The translations under genes were made by a program, and so were the position numbers. Below the pieces are notes generated by a model that saw nothing but the letters and a program-made list of their open reading frames with translations, made no database searches and was not told where the DNA came from. 64,000 nucleotides of DNA from Plantago major (Eukaryota; Streptophyta; Magnoliopsida; Lamiales; Plantaginaceae), in NCBI GenBank assembly GCA_026545765.1, contig CM048841.1:26199397-26263396 (forward strand). Reading direction: 5' to 3'. This document shows positions 33,070 through 45,516 of the stretch, one piece after another (position 1 is the stretch's first letter; each line of letters begins with the position of its first letter).

Positions 33070-36000
33070 TCATGAGCTGCTATTTACATTTGTGACAGGG
33101 CCCTTAAACCAGTGCCTAGCATATATGACCCAAGAAAAAACAGTAATAAAGAGAAGACCTCCAACTGCAACTGGAGTGTAGTTCAAAGTTTCCTGGCTAA
33201 TGGGATAAGCCACCGGCAATGAGAACAGAATCGAGATTGTTGCCACCCAAAGGACTGCAATCCAACCAACAAGGACTCCGTAACGTCCCAAATTGAAAGG
33301 TCCGGGACGAAAAGATTTTCTAGCCAAAGTCACTCTAAAGAAGATTGGCAAGGCATAAGCTATGTAAAGTCCAATAGTCGCAATTGATACCATAGCTTGA
33401 AATGCTACTGTGCTTCCCAATGACTGCAGTTTTAAACAAAAATATAGTCATGTGGAAGTGTTTCTCAAACTGATTCAGACAGAGATGTTTTTTTTTTACT
33501 TGGGATTCTCTAGGACTACTTGTCAAAAATTGATTTTCCAAGTACGTTTTCCTAGAAAATTATTCCGGTTACTTTACCCCCTATCTTAAGGTAGTTTTTG
33601 CACTATATACAAAATTCAGTTCTTATCCACATTTTCTAGGTTTCAGTGTGTAATAAGCATAAGCTCTTACAAGCACTATATGTCTGTTTGCAAATGCTTC
33701 TTATTATCTAAAATTGCTTTAGAAAAAGTGATTTTAAGAAGCAGTTTCTTTTTCTGCTACAAAAAGAAATGCAATCAGCAGTTTTAAAAAAGGCGCTGCA
33801 AACATATACCAGATTTTCCCAAGGGTTCCTGACAGACAGATTTTCCCAAGTTGGCCTAGGAGCCAAGATTGTAAACCTTTAATGCATTTCTAGACGAAGA
33901 AATATTTGGAAGAGATGATTTCCGTACCGTCAATGCCATACAAAATGCTATGATGGCCGAAAGCCAGACTGCATTTAAGGGGATCTCTTGGCTGTTTACT
34001 TTATGCCAAAAAGGTGACAATGGCATCGCTCCATCCCTTGAGAAAGCATAAACCATCCTAAAGATTTTCGTCCACGTTAGAACGTTTTTGTACATATAAT
34101 TACTAGCTGTAGGTTTTCAGAAAACATAGAAATTCACCTGGAGTTGCTAGTGATTGAACTCATGCCGCAGAAAAAGATGGCAACAGCTACTATACCCAGG
34201 CAAAGGATTCCACCAATACCTGTTCCATATCTACCTTTGAAAGCTTGGTAAAATACTTCAGCAATGGCATAACCACCAGCATCATTCTCGGTGTCCAAAA
34301 GATTGGGGATTTTAGTTACAGCAAATGTGATACCGATTATGTAGCCCCATCCAACCAGTATGGATATGCCAATAGAACTGATTATACCCTTCGGCCCGTT
34401 TATATCTGCATTCCTGGTCTCCTCTGTCTGGAAGAAGTTGAAGAAGAAGGATCAATTAGTTTAACAAGCTGATAAGAATTTCCAAAGTTGGCAAACACTA
34501 CACAGAAAAAAAGAAAAAAAAAAAAGAAAAAGTGACTGTACAGTTCCATGAAGTAATAATTTCACAATGTATGAAAGAAACCATAAAAGTATAGAGATAT
34601 GTAAATCTTTAATGGGTTTGCAGAACACATGCTAAATGGATATATATTTCTGACTATGTTGATATATTGTAGATACGAAGTTGAACTAATCAACTCACCG
34701 ATTAGGCTTTGTATAACAAATGTATAGTCGATCACGAATAGTGTGATTATAAGTATCCCCTTCCATACATCATTGTTCTATATATCCACACATATATCCA
34801 TCTGAATATGTATGCCCATTATGTGAGTGGATATACACAGATAGCTTTTGTTGGGCTTCCTGGCGATTCTAACGTTTGATGAGAGAAGATAAAACAGTAT
34901 AATTTCAAAACATATCTATAGCCTTATCAATGTTTTGACTAGTCTAGAAACAAGAAAGTATTCCACCAAAAGTTAGAAATTTAGTTTGCGAAGCCTTCAA
35001 AGCTGAGTTTAACAATTACGCTCAATATGAATCCAGTAGATCAGCGAACTCAAGATGTACATACCAAAATATATGGTTCTTGAATAAGCTAACAACAAAA
35101 CTCACCATATGGGCAGATGCATCATACCCTGATAGCGTATACTGACTCATAAGAAGTCCCAGAACAAATATATACAATTTACTGCTGATTCCGTCCCCAT
35201 TTTCTGTATTGAAGTGAGTGAAAACAAACTCAGGAGTAGCTCTCTCAGTCGCAACAAGAGGGACAAGGATCATGAGAACAAAAACACCTGCATCGTGAAA
35301 ACATTCAGAACCCAAGGTAAAATAAATATATAAGGGAACCCACCCCAAAACAAAAAACAAAAAGATGAGGGAACAGTCCCACTACCTAGTATATTCCATG
35401 CAGCAGCGAGCTGTCCGAAGAAGGACAATAATGAGATAGGTAGACTGTTTAGAATAGCATGTAACAATAGTATCCCACCGTGCATCGCCATAACCACATA
35501 CTTAGATGCTTCAAATCCTCCTCCATTCTTCCCACCCGTGCTAAGGAGGATTATAACCGAAATCAACTGCGCGAGGGAGTAATCTACACTTGTTGTAACA
35601 GCCCACTGCAAAACGAAGGCATCCATCAACATTTTGTACAAGTTAATGGTAGTCTCTCAGAGATGATCACTTTACTCAGAAAAACTTAGCGAAAGGGGCT
35701 TAAAGTACCTGGCCAGCAATATTAAACCTGCAAAAAGAACACAAAAATAGTTTAGCACCATTTCTGAAGCCCGGAGTGCACGAGTGCAGCTCCTACCACA
35801 AAGAAAGGTTTAAAACGCTAGGCAAAATGTTGGTAACTTCTACTCTATGAATTAATTGAATGCGAGACTCTTGCAAACATTACAAATTCCTCAATCTCAA
35901 GTCAATCCCTCATAATTAAGTACTAATCAAATCCATGACATGCTGGGAACAGTGCTATATATAGAATCTAACATTGTGATAAATTGTATACATTGCTGGG

Positions 36001-37315
36001 CAGCTTAATGGTCTCTGGAGCTAAACAAGCTAAAGAATAAAACTTCAGTACCAAATAGTGCTCCCTCCGTTTTTTTACAAGATTCCTAGGCTTCCTAATT
36101 GTGTGTTTGACTACAAACTCCCTAACCCATAAATGGCAAAAAAATTATCCCCACTTACCAATCATGTACTCATCCTACCTCATGGTTGTAAATTCTTTTC
36201 ATTTTATCTTATGTTTTATAAAACACTTGCAGCTTTGTAAATATAATACACCACAAACCATTTGCTATAATTATTTCATAAAACCTCTAGAAGTAACAAG
36301 TTAGGTAGCTCGTAAAAAACGGAGGTAGTAAATAGCAGCACTAAAAGAACAACTGAAATGATTTCATCAACCCAAAAATAGAAATAGTCAAACTCAAGAA
36401 GTGCAAGTTTATAGTGCTATAAACTTGACCAACTCATTTGTAGCTGAAAAATAGCTAGACTGCAAGCCAAGTCCCAGAATTAGAAATCAATGTTATAGAA
36501 AAGTAAACCAGCCAAATAATACACGCTTCCTCTTGTCGCAAAATAAATGTACCATATTCCATTTATGTACATATAAGTTCCTCTGCAATGTATACTAATA
36601 ATTTTTGGCGAATCTGGAACCCATGTGCACTAACAACGTGGATACAAAGTAAGAGAAACTTACTTTATGCCTTAGACCATAATTTAGAAATAAAACTGAG
36701 ATGATTCAGAAGAAATAACATTAAAGACAGGGAAATCTCAGAAAACAAAACAAAAATGGCATAGTTGACGAAAATACAGAACATGAAATTATGGCCAGAT
36801 TTGAATGTACAAACCAGCCAGTGGTCCAGGAGGCAAAGGGAGCCCAAGAAGGGCCAGCAAGCCTAGCACTCCAATAATAAAGGCCACCAGAAGTAGGAAA
36901 TGAAGAGCAAATCTCAGCCATGGACAGTCCAACTGCCATGGTAAAAGCACCAGCTATGAGCCAGCCATAGACAATCGAAACCGGGCCACCAAAAGTCAAC
37001 CCGGTGTTGTAGAGCGTAGTGACACCAGTAAGCACTGAAATGATCGAAAATGAAAAGGCAAAGTTTGACAAGACTCTGCCATTGGAAGAAAAGTTAAATA
37101 ATCAAAAGGGTATTCAGGGAAAGTGAAAAAGTTGAAATCTTGGAAGGGGAAATGAAAGAATAATAGTAGTAGATTGTTTACGAGAGGTCACGCTTGAGTT
37201 CTTGCTTGTATCCAAGCTCGTTCAGTCTTGCATGTCCAGTGTCTGACGAAGGAGGAGGAAGGTGCGCTGATGATGGAAGGATTGGTGAGTTCTTGGATTT
37301 ACGATCCCAAACCAT
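33070..37315 (-). CDS. BAT1-like: amino-acid permease, BAT1 type
   Basis: Eight inferred exons in transcript order: 37315-37182, 37075-36815, 35727-35709, 35605-35386, 35287-35106, 34427-34138, 34057-33928 and 33423-33070. They join to 530 codons with the stop; Arabidopsis BAT1 (At2g01170) is about 516 residues. The protein is a 12-helix APC-superfamily transporter. BAT1 in Arabidopsis moves several amino acids, with GABA transport also reported for the family. Recognisable blocks are LNELGYKQELKRDLS, FSIISVLTGVTTLYNTGL, MAEICSSFPTSGGLYYWSA, YTLSGYDASAHM, NADINGPKGIISSI, FFCGMSSITSNSRMVYAF and RHWFKGP near the C-terminus. Exon 3 is a 19-nt microexon that restores the frame. No disruption is seen. 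A truncated paralog lies about 3.3 kb upstream in the same orientation. Confidence 0.93.
33676..33808. repeat. small inverted-repeat element in BAT1 intron 7
   Basis: Left TATGTCTGTTTGCAAATGC and right GGCGCTGCAAACATATA are imperfect inverted repeats. The interior has AAGAAGCAGTTTCTTTTTCTG, itself a small palindrome. It is likely a hAT-type MITE lying between exons 7 and 8. Confidence 0.4.
36061..36326. mobile_element. MITE in BAT1 intron 2
   Basis: Left end CTCCCTCCGTTTTTTTAC and right end GTAAAAAACGGAGGTAG are inverted repeats, with AAGATTCCTAGG and similar interior words. It lies inside the 1.1-kb intron 2 of the permease gene. Non-coding. Confidence 0.65.
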
Positions 37316-37470
37316 CTTAATCTAAGCTGATTAGTTTGCTGAGAAGAGAAGTTCTTGGTAAAAGAAATGGATGGATGAATGGATGGATGCTGTTTTCGAG
37401 GAATGTAATGCAATGAACACACATATACACGGACAAGGAAAACGTACGAACCCCTTAATAATCTCTCTCG

Positions 37471-37478
37471 CTTTATAA
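37471..37478 (-). promoter_or_regulatory. TATA box of the BAT1-like gene
   Basis: TTATAAAG on the minus strand, in GAGGTTATAAAGCGAG, about 155 bases upstream of the ATG at 37315. This implies a 5' UTR of about 125-130 nt. Confidence 0.6.
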
Positions 37479-37743
37479 CCTCACCCCCTTTTCTTGGAAA
37501 GAATATTTATTTAGAGTGTCAAAGTAATAAAATAAGGAAGAAGATTCAATATCATGACCATCAAGTATGAAAAGGAAGATTCAAATGTGACGAAATGGCT
37601 GGGTGTGGATGGCTGGAGATGGAAATCAAATGATGATTTGGCTGTCTGATTTTATATATGATGATCGGGGAATCTTTACTTTTGTAAATTAATGCGTGAT
37701 AAAAATGATAAAGAATAAAAAACAATACAAGATATAAATAATA

Positions 37744-37922
37744 TTCCATCCATTTCAGAAAAAGTGTTACATTTTGATTTTGACGGTTCAACTAATTAAA
37801 TTTTTATTATATAATTTTATTAAATTATTTACTATTATCGTTTAAGAGTAATTTGTGGTCAAACGCGGAGACAATTGACCGCAGAATAGTAAAATGTAAC
37901 ACTTTTTCTGAAATGGAGGGAG
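37744..37922. mobile_element. Stowaway-type MITE
   Basis: Ends TTCCATCCATTTCAGAAAAA and CTTTTTCTGAAATGGAGGGA are inverted repeats, extended by GTGTTACATTTT / AAAATGTAACAC. TA flanks both ends. It lies about 270 bp upstream of the BAT1-like TATA box. Confidence 0.8.
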
Positions 37923-38083
37923 TAAAAATTATGGTTGACGGGATTTATTTTTTTAGAGTTTGTTTGGTTAATAACTAAAATAAAAAAAAAAGAGTTAAAA
38001 ACATTTAATTTTAACATAACTTAAAGTTTTAACTTTATACCAACCACTCTATTTTTATATGGAACGAACGTAAAATGAAATAT

Positions 38084-39221
38084 GGGCCTGATTGGTTCGA
38101 TGCAAAGTGATATGTTTTAATGGTTGACCGAAATGCATCTTGGTGATTAGTTTGATGCATGTGTTTCAGATATGTATTACGACTTTTAGAACTGCGTTTG
38201 AAAATGTTGTGGTAGTAGCATTTCAAATGCGTAGGTCCTCATGTATTTGAGATTTGCGTTTAAACGATTTTCCAAATTGCAATTATGCACTTTTTTTTTT
38301 TTTTTATTGTTTGTTATTTTCTTTCGTCATAATTCATAAAATATAAAATATAAAAATATAAAATTTATACCGATTTTCATGTTTTTTCGTCCTTTACAAA
38401 TAGAGATCACTCTTGACTATATTTCAATCATTCTAAATATTATGACTTTTATACTCTTAATTTAAAAAAATATTTATAAATGCAATTTCATTAATTTCAA
38501 ATTTCAAACACTCATATAATATGGTAAACATGTTAAAAAAAATAAAAATAAAATATCCGTAACGATACATAAACTAACATTAATCATTATCTCGTACATA
38601 ACGAGCATTTGCTTTGGACGAATATTCTCATATCCGTAACGATGCATAAAGTAGTCTCCGGTATCAATAACATCATTCATCGATTATCGATTATTGAATG
38701 TCCACCAATAACATCAATAAACGTCTAACTATATCGACTATTCGTCTTATATAACCACCAAGGATATTTAGTCTTTTGTGGCCAAGATTTTTTGTCCAAC
38801 GCCATTACGATTAAGCACGTTTGGATAACTGAATTAGATTTCGAACTTTATGTTCACATCCAGAACGATGCTGAAAGTAGTGGTCGGTGTCAAAATACAT
38901 CAGTTATATGTCAAAACGATTATCGACTATACGTACATCTTTTGTCACAGTAATTAGTGTACTATATTTATCTTGGCGACAAATTGCCCCTAATTAAATC
39001 ATCTTCAGGTTTTCCAATACTAAACGCACCTAAACCAATCTGCAAATGTAATTGAAATGTGCGTTTCGGAGGTCCAAAACGCATCGGAAATGCATCGTAT
39101 TAAACCGGTACAAATCGTTACGATTCGCGATCAAATTGCATCTGCAAACACCCCAAATACATTCGGACCTTAGATGTGCAGTTTGACCAAGGCCAAATGC
39201 GTTTAGGAACCAATCGGGACC
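38084..39221. mobile_element. candidate non-autonomous DNA transposon
   Basis: Left end GGGCCTGATTGGTTCGATGC and right end AAATGCGTTTAGGAACCAAT followed by CGGGACC are imperfect inverted repeats, and AAATGCATC-type words repeat inside. The element is about 1.1 kb. No transposase frame is open. The superfamily is uncertain (hAT or Harbinger-like ends), and no clean target duplication was found. Confidence 0.45.
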
Positions 39222-40584
39222 TTGGATATGGAACTATAGAGTATTGTGAGGGAAAGAGTATCTTTATTTTTCTTTGTGAATGGTCAAACAAGGCTACTAA
39301 ATAGGAGGAAGTGTGGGGCATTATTGATTGGGACATTGTGGTCGTTTGTACGCCAGGTATTTGTTTATTCCATTTAATGCTTTCACTCCATTCCAGGTCA
39401 ATATTTTTCGCGATATGGCCCATCCAACCATTCCATTTGATTTATGAATTAATGGTTTAAAAGTACATGTTTTTGACTTAGTACATTTTTATTGATTAAT
39501 TATTTTTAACTCGTGCAATACATGTCTTTTTACAATACACACTATTTTCGTTCAATACCGAAATGTTTTATACTGGATCATCAATTTTGATATTCTTTCA
39601 GAATTCAGAACAATGGCGATTAACTTTGATAGATTTCAACATGCCTCTCTTAATTGTTGTGTGCTGACATTTAGCAAATGCATAATAGGTGCACGCATGA
39701 AGAATTCCAAAGGGACTTGATGGAACATATTTAGAGGATGTGTTGACTGTGAAGCTTGTCCAATCGTGTAGTGTGTGTTTGTTAGTTTAATGCATTTGTG
39801 TGTTGTGTGTTTGTTGCATTTCCATTTGTTTTTTAAATTATCTGCAGTTTGTTGTAATATATTGTTGCTCAATAAATTATAAAACGAGTTCTAAAAATGC
39901 AATTTTATTAATTTCAACTTCTAAACATTCTTAATATGTTAAATATGTTTAAAAAAATTTTTAAAAAAAATTGAAATTTCATGACGGCACGATAACACGT
40001 CACCGATGAAGAAAAATCTCGTCATGGAGTCGTCATTGCAGCAGGTAGTCTTAGTTAAGAGTCATGCATTTAGCAAGTTGACAACTTAAAAATGCGTGAA
40101 AGTTAAGTTGTCAACTTATGGTAATTAATGCCTCATGCTACATATGTTTTGCTCTACGCCTATATACTACTCTATACCCCTACTCTACACAACTCTTTTT
40201 TCATATCAGATATCAATTTGGCTCACAATTTCACTAAAAAATGAATAGCTACTTCATCTCATAAAAATTTTACATATTTACATCATTTTACCATTCTACA
40301 TAACTTCACACATTACTAAGATTAGAACTACTACACATCGAATAAATAATTTTTTTAAAAAAATCATACATCTACACAAATTATTTATTCGCCAATATAA
40401 GTCACATTTTTTATGTTTTACAATTAAATTTAATTTTTCACCTAAAAATACGCGTCACCCTAAGACACCCTAATGTATGAAGTTATCCGGCGGATAAAGT
40501 ACTAGATAAACTCGGTTAAGATGAATACATGTGGACAATAAAGCACCAACATGACAGGAAAGGTAAAGGAAAAAGGAAACATAC
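39222..40584. other. intergenic region downstream of the truncated BAT1 paralog
   Basis: No BAT1-type exons could be found here, although exons 3-8 of the paralog would be expected in this direction. It contains an AT-rich repeat at 39882-40050 that ends TTGCAGCAGGTAGTCTTAG, an inverted relative of the sequence at 42336. Confidence 0.55.
39882..40050 (-). repeat. dispersed repeat, copy facing right
   Basis: Contains TTTTATTAATTTCAACTTC, TTAATATGTTAAATATGTTT and ends AGGTAGTCTTAG. The same words in the same order occur at 38454-38570 in the same direction, and in reverse complement at 42336-42510. CTAAGACTACC as a terminal sequence with TTA next to it suggests a PIF/Harbinger-type end. Confidence 0.5.
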
Positions 40585-42075
40585 CAGCCAGTGATCCAAG
40601 ATGAAAAGGGCCCCCAACTAGAACCGGAGAGCTTGGCGCTCCAAAAGTAGAGTCCACCTGAAGTTGGGTAGGCTGAGCAAATCTCAGCCAACGATAGGCC
40701 CACGAAGAAGGTGAAAATGCCCACGATCGGCCATCCATAGATCATTGTTACTGGCCCACCGAATGTTAGGCCCTGGCTGTATAATGTGGTAATACCGGTC
40801 ATAACCGATATGATTGAGAATGTCACCGAAAAGTTTGCCAGAGCCCTGCTCAAACACATATATAACAGGAAACTGGTCTAAGTCCCAAGTAAATTTTAGA
40901 ATGAGAACAATAATTTTCGATAATACGCAAAAATGTACGAACTTATGTGATATGGTAAAAAATGATAAATGAATAAAGTTATGTCGGACGGGGAATATAA
41001 GTTTACTTAAGAGTATTTGATTTTTAACATCATCCGTATAGTTTTAAATTAAGTATATAAACAATACATTTCCCACAATGCTTTGCTTTTTGGGTTTGTG
41101 TAATAAGTACATACAAGGAGTTTCCATCAAAGTTGCAGAATGGATTGCACTTTGAGAAGGCCTTCTACCCGCCTTAGAAAATGAGAAACTCGAAAATATA
41201 AGTTGAAATCGATTCAAAGGTGGTATACTAGCTAGCAAGTATTTATGAAGATCGCAAGAGCTTTTACGATTCTACCTTGGGATTCGAACCTTTTACCGGA
41301 AACTAAATAATTCCCCCTTACGCTAACATGTGGGTCCTACTATAACCACCATTAATCATCGTAAAGTGTGAGAGATGATACTAATCGTATACATACACCT
41401 ATGGTAGCATAAACCCCAAACAAGGCTCCCAACCCAGTGAACCCACACCCAGGACGGACTGACCCCAAAGGCAAGAGGTAGGCTGAGGCTCATTGCATGG
41501 TAAAAAAGAAAGTAGTGTTAGTATATCGTAACTTTTGTACGGATCAGGTTGGATTTAAAATAAAATTTATCAGCATTATATTATTATTGTAGATCAGACT
41601 TTCGGCACATGTTGGGCTCCTATCGGTTGTAAACCAACCGTAGGGCCCTTTTGCAAGCAAATTAGTTTAGAGCAAACAACAGAGCTTAAATTTAGTTCTC
41701 TGCAAACTGCAATTGTAAATTTGAAATCGGGAAGGAAATCTCGCAAGCATTTCAAATTCAACCTCACACGGCCATTACGAACCTAGAAACAAATTTTAGA
41801 CGATAGTTGGCAATTGATCACAATTCACAAGTATGAAAGAAATCGATGAATTCAAGCAGCTTACGGCAGTTAATGAAAACAGAGATTGATCGATAAACAT
41901 GAGGGTATCGATTGAAACGAAGAATGTGAGGAAGAGAAAATGATTATTGATCGATTGAAGTCTGAAGTAGTACTTACGATAGATTCCGGCTAAGTTCCTG
42001 CCTGTAACCGAGCTGATTGAGCAGAGAGTCATCCTGAGCTGGCAGTTGTTGATAGTCGGTGATCGGAACCTCCAT
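40585..42075 (-). pseudogene. truncated BAT1-type permease (exons 1-2 only)
   Basis: Exon 1 is 42075-41978 (MEVPITDYQQLPAQDD, then LLNQLGYRQELSRNLS) and exon 2 is 40845-40585 (ANFSVTFSIISVMTGITTLY, AEICSAYPTSGGLYFWSAKL). Exon 2 is exactly 261 bp, as in the intact neighbour, with the same intron phases and intact donor and acceptor sites. The frame is open, and a TATA box lies upstream. Exons 3-8 are absent from the following 3.3 kb, so a full transporter cannot be made. If transcribed it would give a short protein with about two membrane helices. The sequence differs throughout from the intact copy, so the duplication is old and the loss of the 3' part came later. It could be a pseudogene or a gene fragment still transcribed. 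Confidence 0.85.
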
Positions 42076-42191
42076 TTTCACGGCAGTTGGGTGAGTGAGT
42101 AACTGATTCTCGATCGGAAACAGTTATTTGGAGAAGAAGAAGAAGAGTTTTCACTTTTCACCTAAATTGATGGAATCCGTAGTATTGTTAC

Positions 42192-42199
42192 TATTTATA
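42192..42199 (-). promoter_or_regulatory. TATA box of the truncated BAT1-type gene
   Basis: TATAAATA on the minus strand (context GCAGTATAAATAGTAAC), about 117 bases upstream of the ATG at 42075. Confidence 0.6.
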
Positions 42200-42335
42200 C
42201 TGCTCCATGTGGCGTGGCGTGTTATTTGATTTTTGTATTGAGGTTGATGTTTCCCATATTTTGTAATTTTCATAGTGTCGCTGGGTTCTCACGGAATTTG
42301 CACATTATGCATCAACCAAGTTGACTCGTTGCACA

Positions 42336-42510
42336 TTAAGACTACCCGCATTGGGTAACGGGATTAAATGACGAGATTTCTTTGCGTTGGTAATTTGTTG
42401 GCCGTCGTAAATTTTGATTTTTTTTTTTTTTTTACATATTTAACATATTATAAGAGTGTTTAGAATTTGAAATTAATAAAATTACTTTTGTAGAAGTCGT
42501 TTTACAATTT
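42336..42510 (+). repeat. dispersed repeat, copy facing left
   Basis: Begins TTAAGACTACCCGCATTGGG and contains ACATATTTAACATATTATAA and TTTGAAATTAATAAAATTAC, the reverse complement of words at 39882-40050. With that copy it brackets the truncated BAT1-type gene. Confidence 0.55.
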
Positions 42511-42519
42511 TAAGTTTAA

Positions 42520-44000
42520 TTAAGAGAGAAAAATGAGTTCGAGATGAGATGATCCAAACATAATCAAGAGTGGTCTCTATTTGTAGATCTCGAAAAGTCA
42601 AAACCGTTGGTTATTTTTATTTATTTTTTGCATTTTTATTTTTCGAGTTATTCGCGATTGAAATTGGACAAAACAAAAAAAGTTATTATGAGAAGATCCA
42701 AATTATTAAAGAAGTTAAGTCACCTAACAAATTACGTATTATACGTTGTATACTTATTTTTAATTAATTATGAGAAGATCCAGCAACAATGGCTTAGGAC
42801 ATCTCCCTGTATTATACGTGCCTAAGTGAAAAAGAGGAGAAATGCTATTATACTAGGTTTCACTTAGAAAAAAAATACAGTTATGCAATGTAAGCCGTCT
42901 AACCGATTGATTGTGTATCTTTTTCAGAATCTTTAAAAATCTTATAAAGTATTCACAAAGTATTAGGAGATACCGACGTTATTTGAAGTACTCACTCCAT
43001 CCGCTTGGCGTGCATTTCTTTTCTAGAATGTTTTTAAGAATATGATTGAATAATTATAAATTTATTTAGTGGGTATTGAAGCAGTAGACATTATTCTAAA
43101 AAAAAAAAAAATAGATATAAAAGATGATGAAGAATAGTGATTAGCAAATCCAAATTATAAGATTTCACAAATAACACTAGCAAAGTATAGAAGACAAGTT
43201 TCTTTTACATCTCAATTCCAATAGGATTCAAATGGTTTCAAATGACTCGAAAGCATGCACAGTCATTGTACATTCTATTTCATGGCACCATTTTAAATTT
43301 GAGTTTATGTATATATCCATTTTCATACAATAATTATACATTAAAATCCATGTCTCCAAGTGGTTAAGTCTATTTCTACTCTACAAAAGGTCTTGGGTTG
43401 AATTCGTGAAGGTGTAAATATTTTTATTTTATTTATCTTGAATATTTTTTCTTTCATTATAATATTTTTAGGGTCCCAAACTAAAATTTCGCACAGGGCC
43501 ACCTAAATCCCCGGGCCGGCCCTGCATGGTTTGTTAGGCCACACGGCTCCGAAAAAAAATTCTATGGTTAAAAAGATAAATTTATGAATAGGGATATTCC
43601 AAAACTCCCACGGAGAAAAGTAAGTGAGTTAGAGATGAAATTTTCAAGGAATACTCATAAACACATTTACAAAATCCTTCTATAGAAATCTAAATTTCAC
43701 TTTTTGATATATTTTTGTGCAAGTATCTTTAACTGTCTAGGCATAAAAGGAGTATGAGTTTTGATTAGTCAAAGGAAGCATACATAATGTTTTCAATTAT
43801 ATTAACAATGCCTTGTGAATGAGCGTTTTATATATACTTTTTTTTTTCTAATGTGTAACACCATTTTTTTAATAAAGGGAGAATTACATATTGATACATG
43901 CCCCAATATTTTACTACCTTTTAGTCATACATGTAATCTTTCCTATAATTTAATCACTATTTATCTGATTTTCCGAAGATGCCCTCAATTGAACTTGTTA
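42520..44000. other. intergenic region with low-complexity sequence
   Basis: AT-rich, no supportable gene. At 43480-43530 the words AAATTTCGCACAGGGCC and CCGGGCCGGCCCTGC resemble common plant repeat ends. No complete element could be delimited. Confidence 0.45.
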
Positions 44001-44004
44001 CTTG

Positions 44005-44437
44005 CCTAAACAAGCATCAATCTAATTAATCTTATTGATACGTTATCACGCTAATTTTAGTATGGGATACAATATCACGCTTTGGAAAAGGGTCCTTATT
44101 CGACAAGCATCAGTCTGCCTTCTCCTTCTTCAATCATCAAATGCCGGCAAGCGTCTCTAACCAAGCATCAGTCTTCCCTTTCTCCTACAAACTTACAAAC
44201 AAGCATCTTCAATCGTCAAGCAAGCGTCTCCAACTAAGCATCAGTCGATTCTACCATCATCATCAATCATCCTTCTCCTTTATCTTCAATCGAATTTTGG
44301 GAATCGTCTCCTCCATAGATTCATCAATTTGTATCCGGAAGTACCAATTCAATCATCAATCAGGTAAATATCGTATTTTGGTTACTATGTTGAAGTCCAA
44401 GCATCTAAATTCACCTGTGTCTGGAAGAACTCGGATT
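44005..44437 (+). repeat. host unit copy 1, left part, with AAGCATC motifs
   Basis: 44143-44437 is a direct repeat of 57242-57537 (shared GCCGGCAAGCGTCTC through AAGAACTCGGATT). Copy 1 continues after Copia 2 (51299-51461) and after Copia 3 (56865-57241); without the insertions the unit is about 835 bp. It is rich in AAGCATC. A splice-donor-like CAATCAGGTAAATATCG and CT/CA-rich sequence make it look like a transcribed leader, but the open frame (Ser/Gln-rich, from 44141) has no domain. I do not know what it is. Confidence 0.7.
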
Positions 44438-45450
44438 TGTTGGGGAATTGGTTGCAAGAGGCAACTAAGTGTGGTTGCAAGAGGCAACCAAGAGAGAGCC
44501 AAAATTGTTATGTGTTATAATGTGTTAACTGGGTAACTTTGAGCAATTAATTATCTAAGTTCCACCACTCGGTTTTGCGTGTTCTTTAGCTTGTTGCGAA
44601 GTGGGATGCGCATACGGGAGGTAACCAATTCTAGGTGTGAATGATAAATTGGCTTAAAGTGAGCTAGTTGGCACTTGCTTTTTGCAATTGTCCCACATTG
44701 AAAACATATGGAAGGAAAGAGTAGTATAAATGTATGCTTGTGTTTACTCATGATCACAAGTGTGTGTTGTTGTTATGTCAAACCTCCTACAAGGCTGGCA
44801 GAAGTGGGTGGAGAAAATTTTGAACTAGAAAACCCAAGCGAGATGGGAGCAAATATGGCTCGCAGGTTTATCTTTTTACCACAATTTTTCACTAAACAAA
44901 CCTTTTGGCCTTCCAGAAAATTTCCAGATCATTCCACTTAAATGTGAAGAGGTAACCTCCCCACTAACAGGCTGCATTACTCTGAGCTTAAAAATGTTGC
45001 AGCATCAATTTGGCTACTAATGGTGAGAGCTGTTACGTTTTCTCTACAGCTATATATACCCCTTCCTCACTTGACAAACATACACCAGAAATTCTTCTTC
45101 CCTTCTCTTCTCTGTTTTCTTTCTGCACTTTAGATATTCGTGTGTTCTTCACCACAGAAGTTCGAGCTTTAGTTCTTTGAGCTTCCAGAGTTCTTTGAGA
45201 TCGACGTTGTACCTTGGGAGCTAATTGTCCGAGGAAGGCCTGAAGCTTACTAAAGGCGGACAAATTTAGCTTAAGGGGAAGTGGTCTCACTACTGACTCG
45301 TCCAGGATTAAATCCGAACCTGTGTTTAGTTTTAATTTTTGTTTGTGTAATCAAATTTCAGTAAGTGTTAACAGTTTTTTATTCCTGTGCTGTTGTCATA
45401 TATATTTATACTGACCTTTGTTGCAGCTAAACTGATAATCGGAAACAACA
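44438..45450 (+). repeat. 5' LTR of Copia element 2
   Basis: 1013 bp. It contains two short direct repeats (GGTTGCAAGAGGCAACYAAG) near its start, AGTATAAATG near 44725 and CTATATATACCCC near 45049, either of which could be the TATA box. Confidence 0.93.
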
Positions 45451-45516
45451 ATCTTAAGCTAAACCCTTTTGTTTTATTATCCGGTTACTAACTTTCTCTG
45501 TTTTTGTGTAGTAACA

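Noticed and set aside
44141..44536. 131-codon Ser-rich frame, and its counterpart at 57060-57551
   Set aside because: No domain; the frame arises from CT/CA-rich repeat sequence, runs into the Copia 2 LTR in copy 1, and diverges between the two copies without codon-like constraint.
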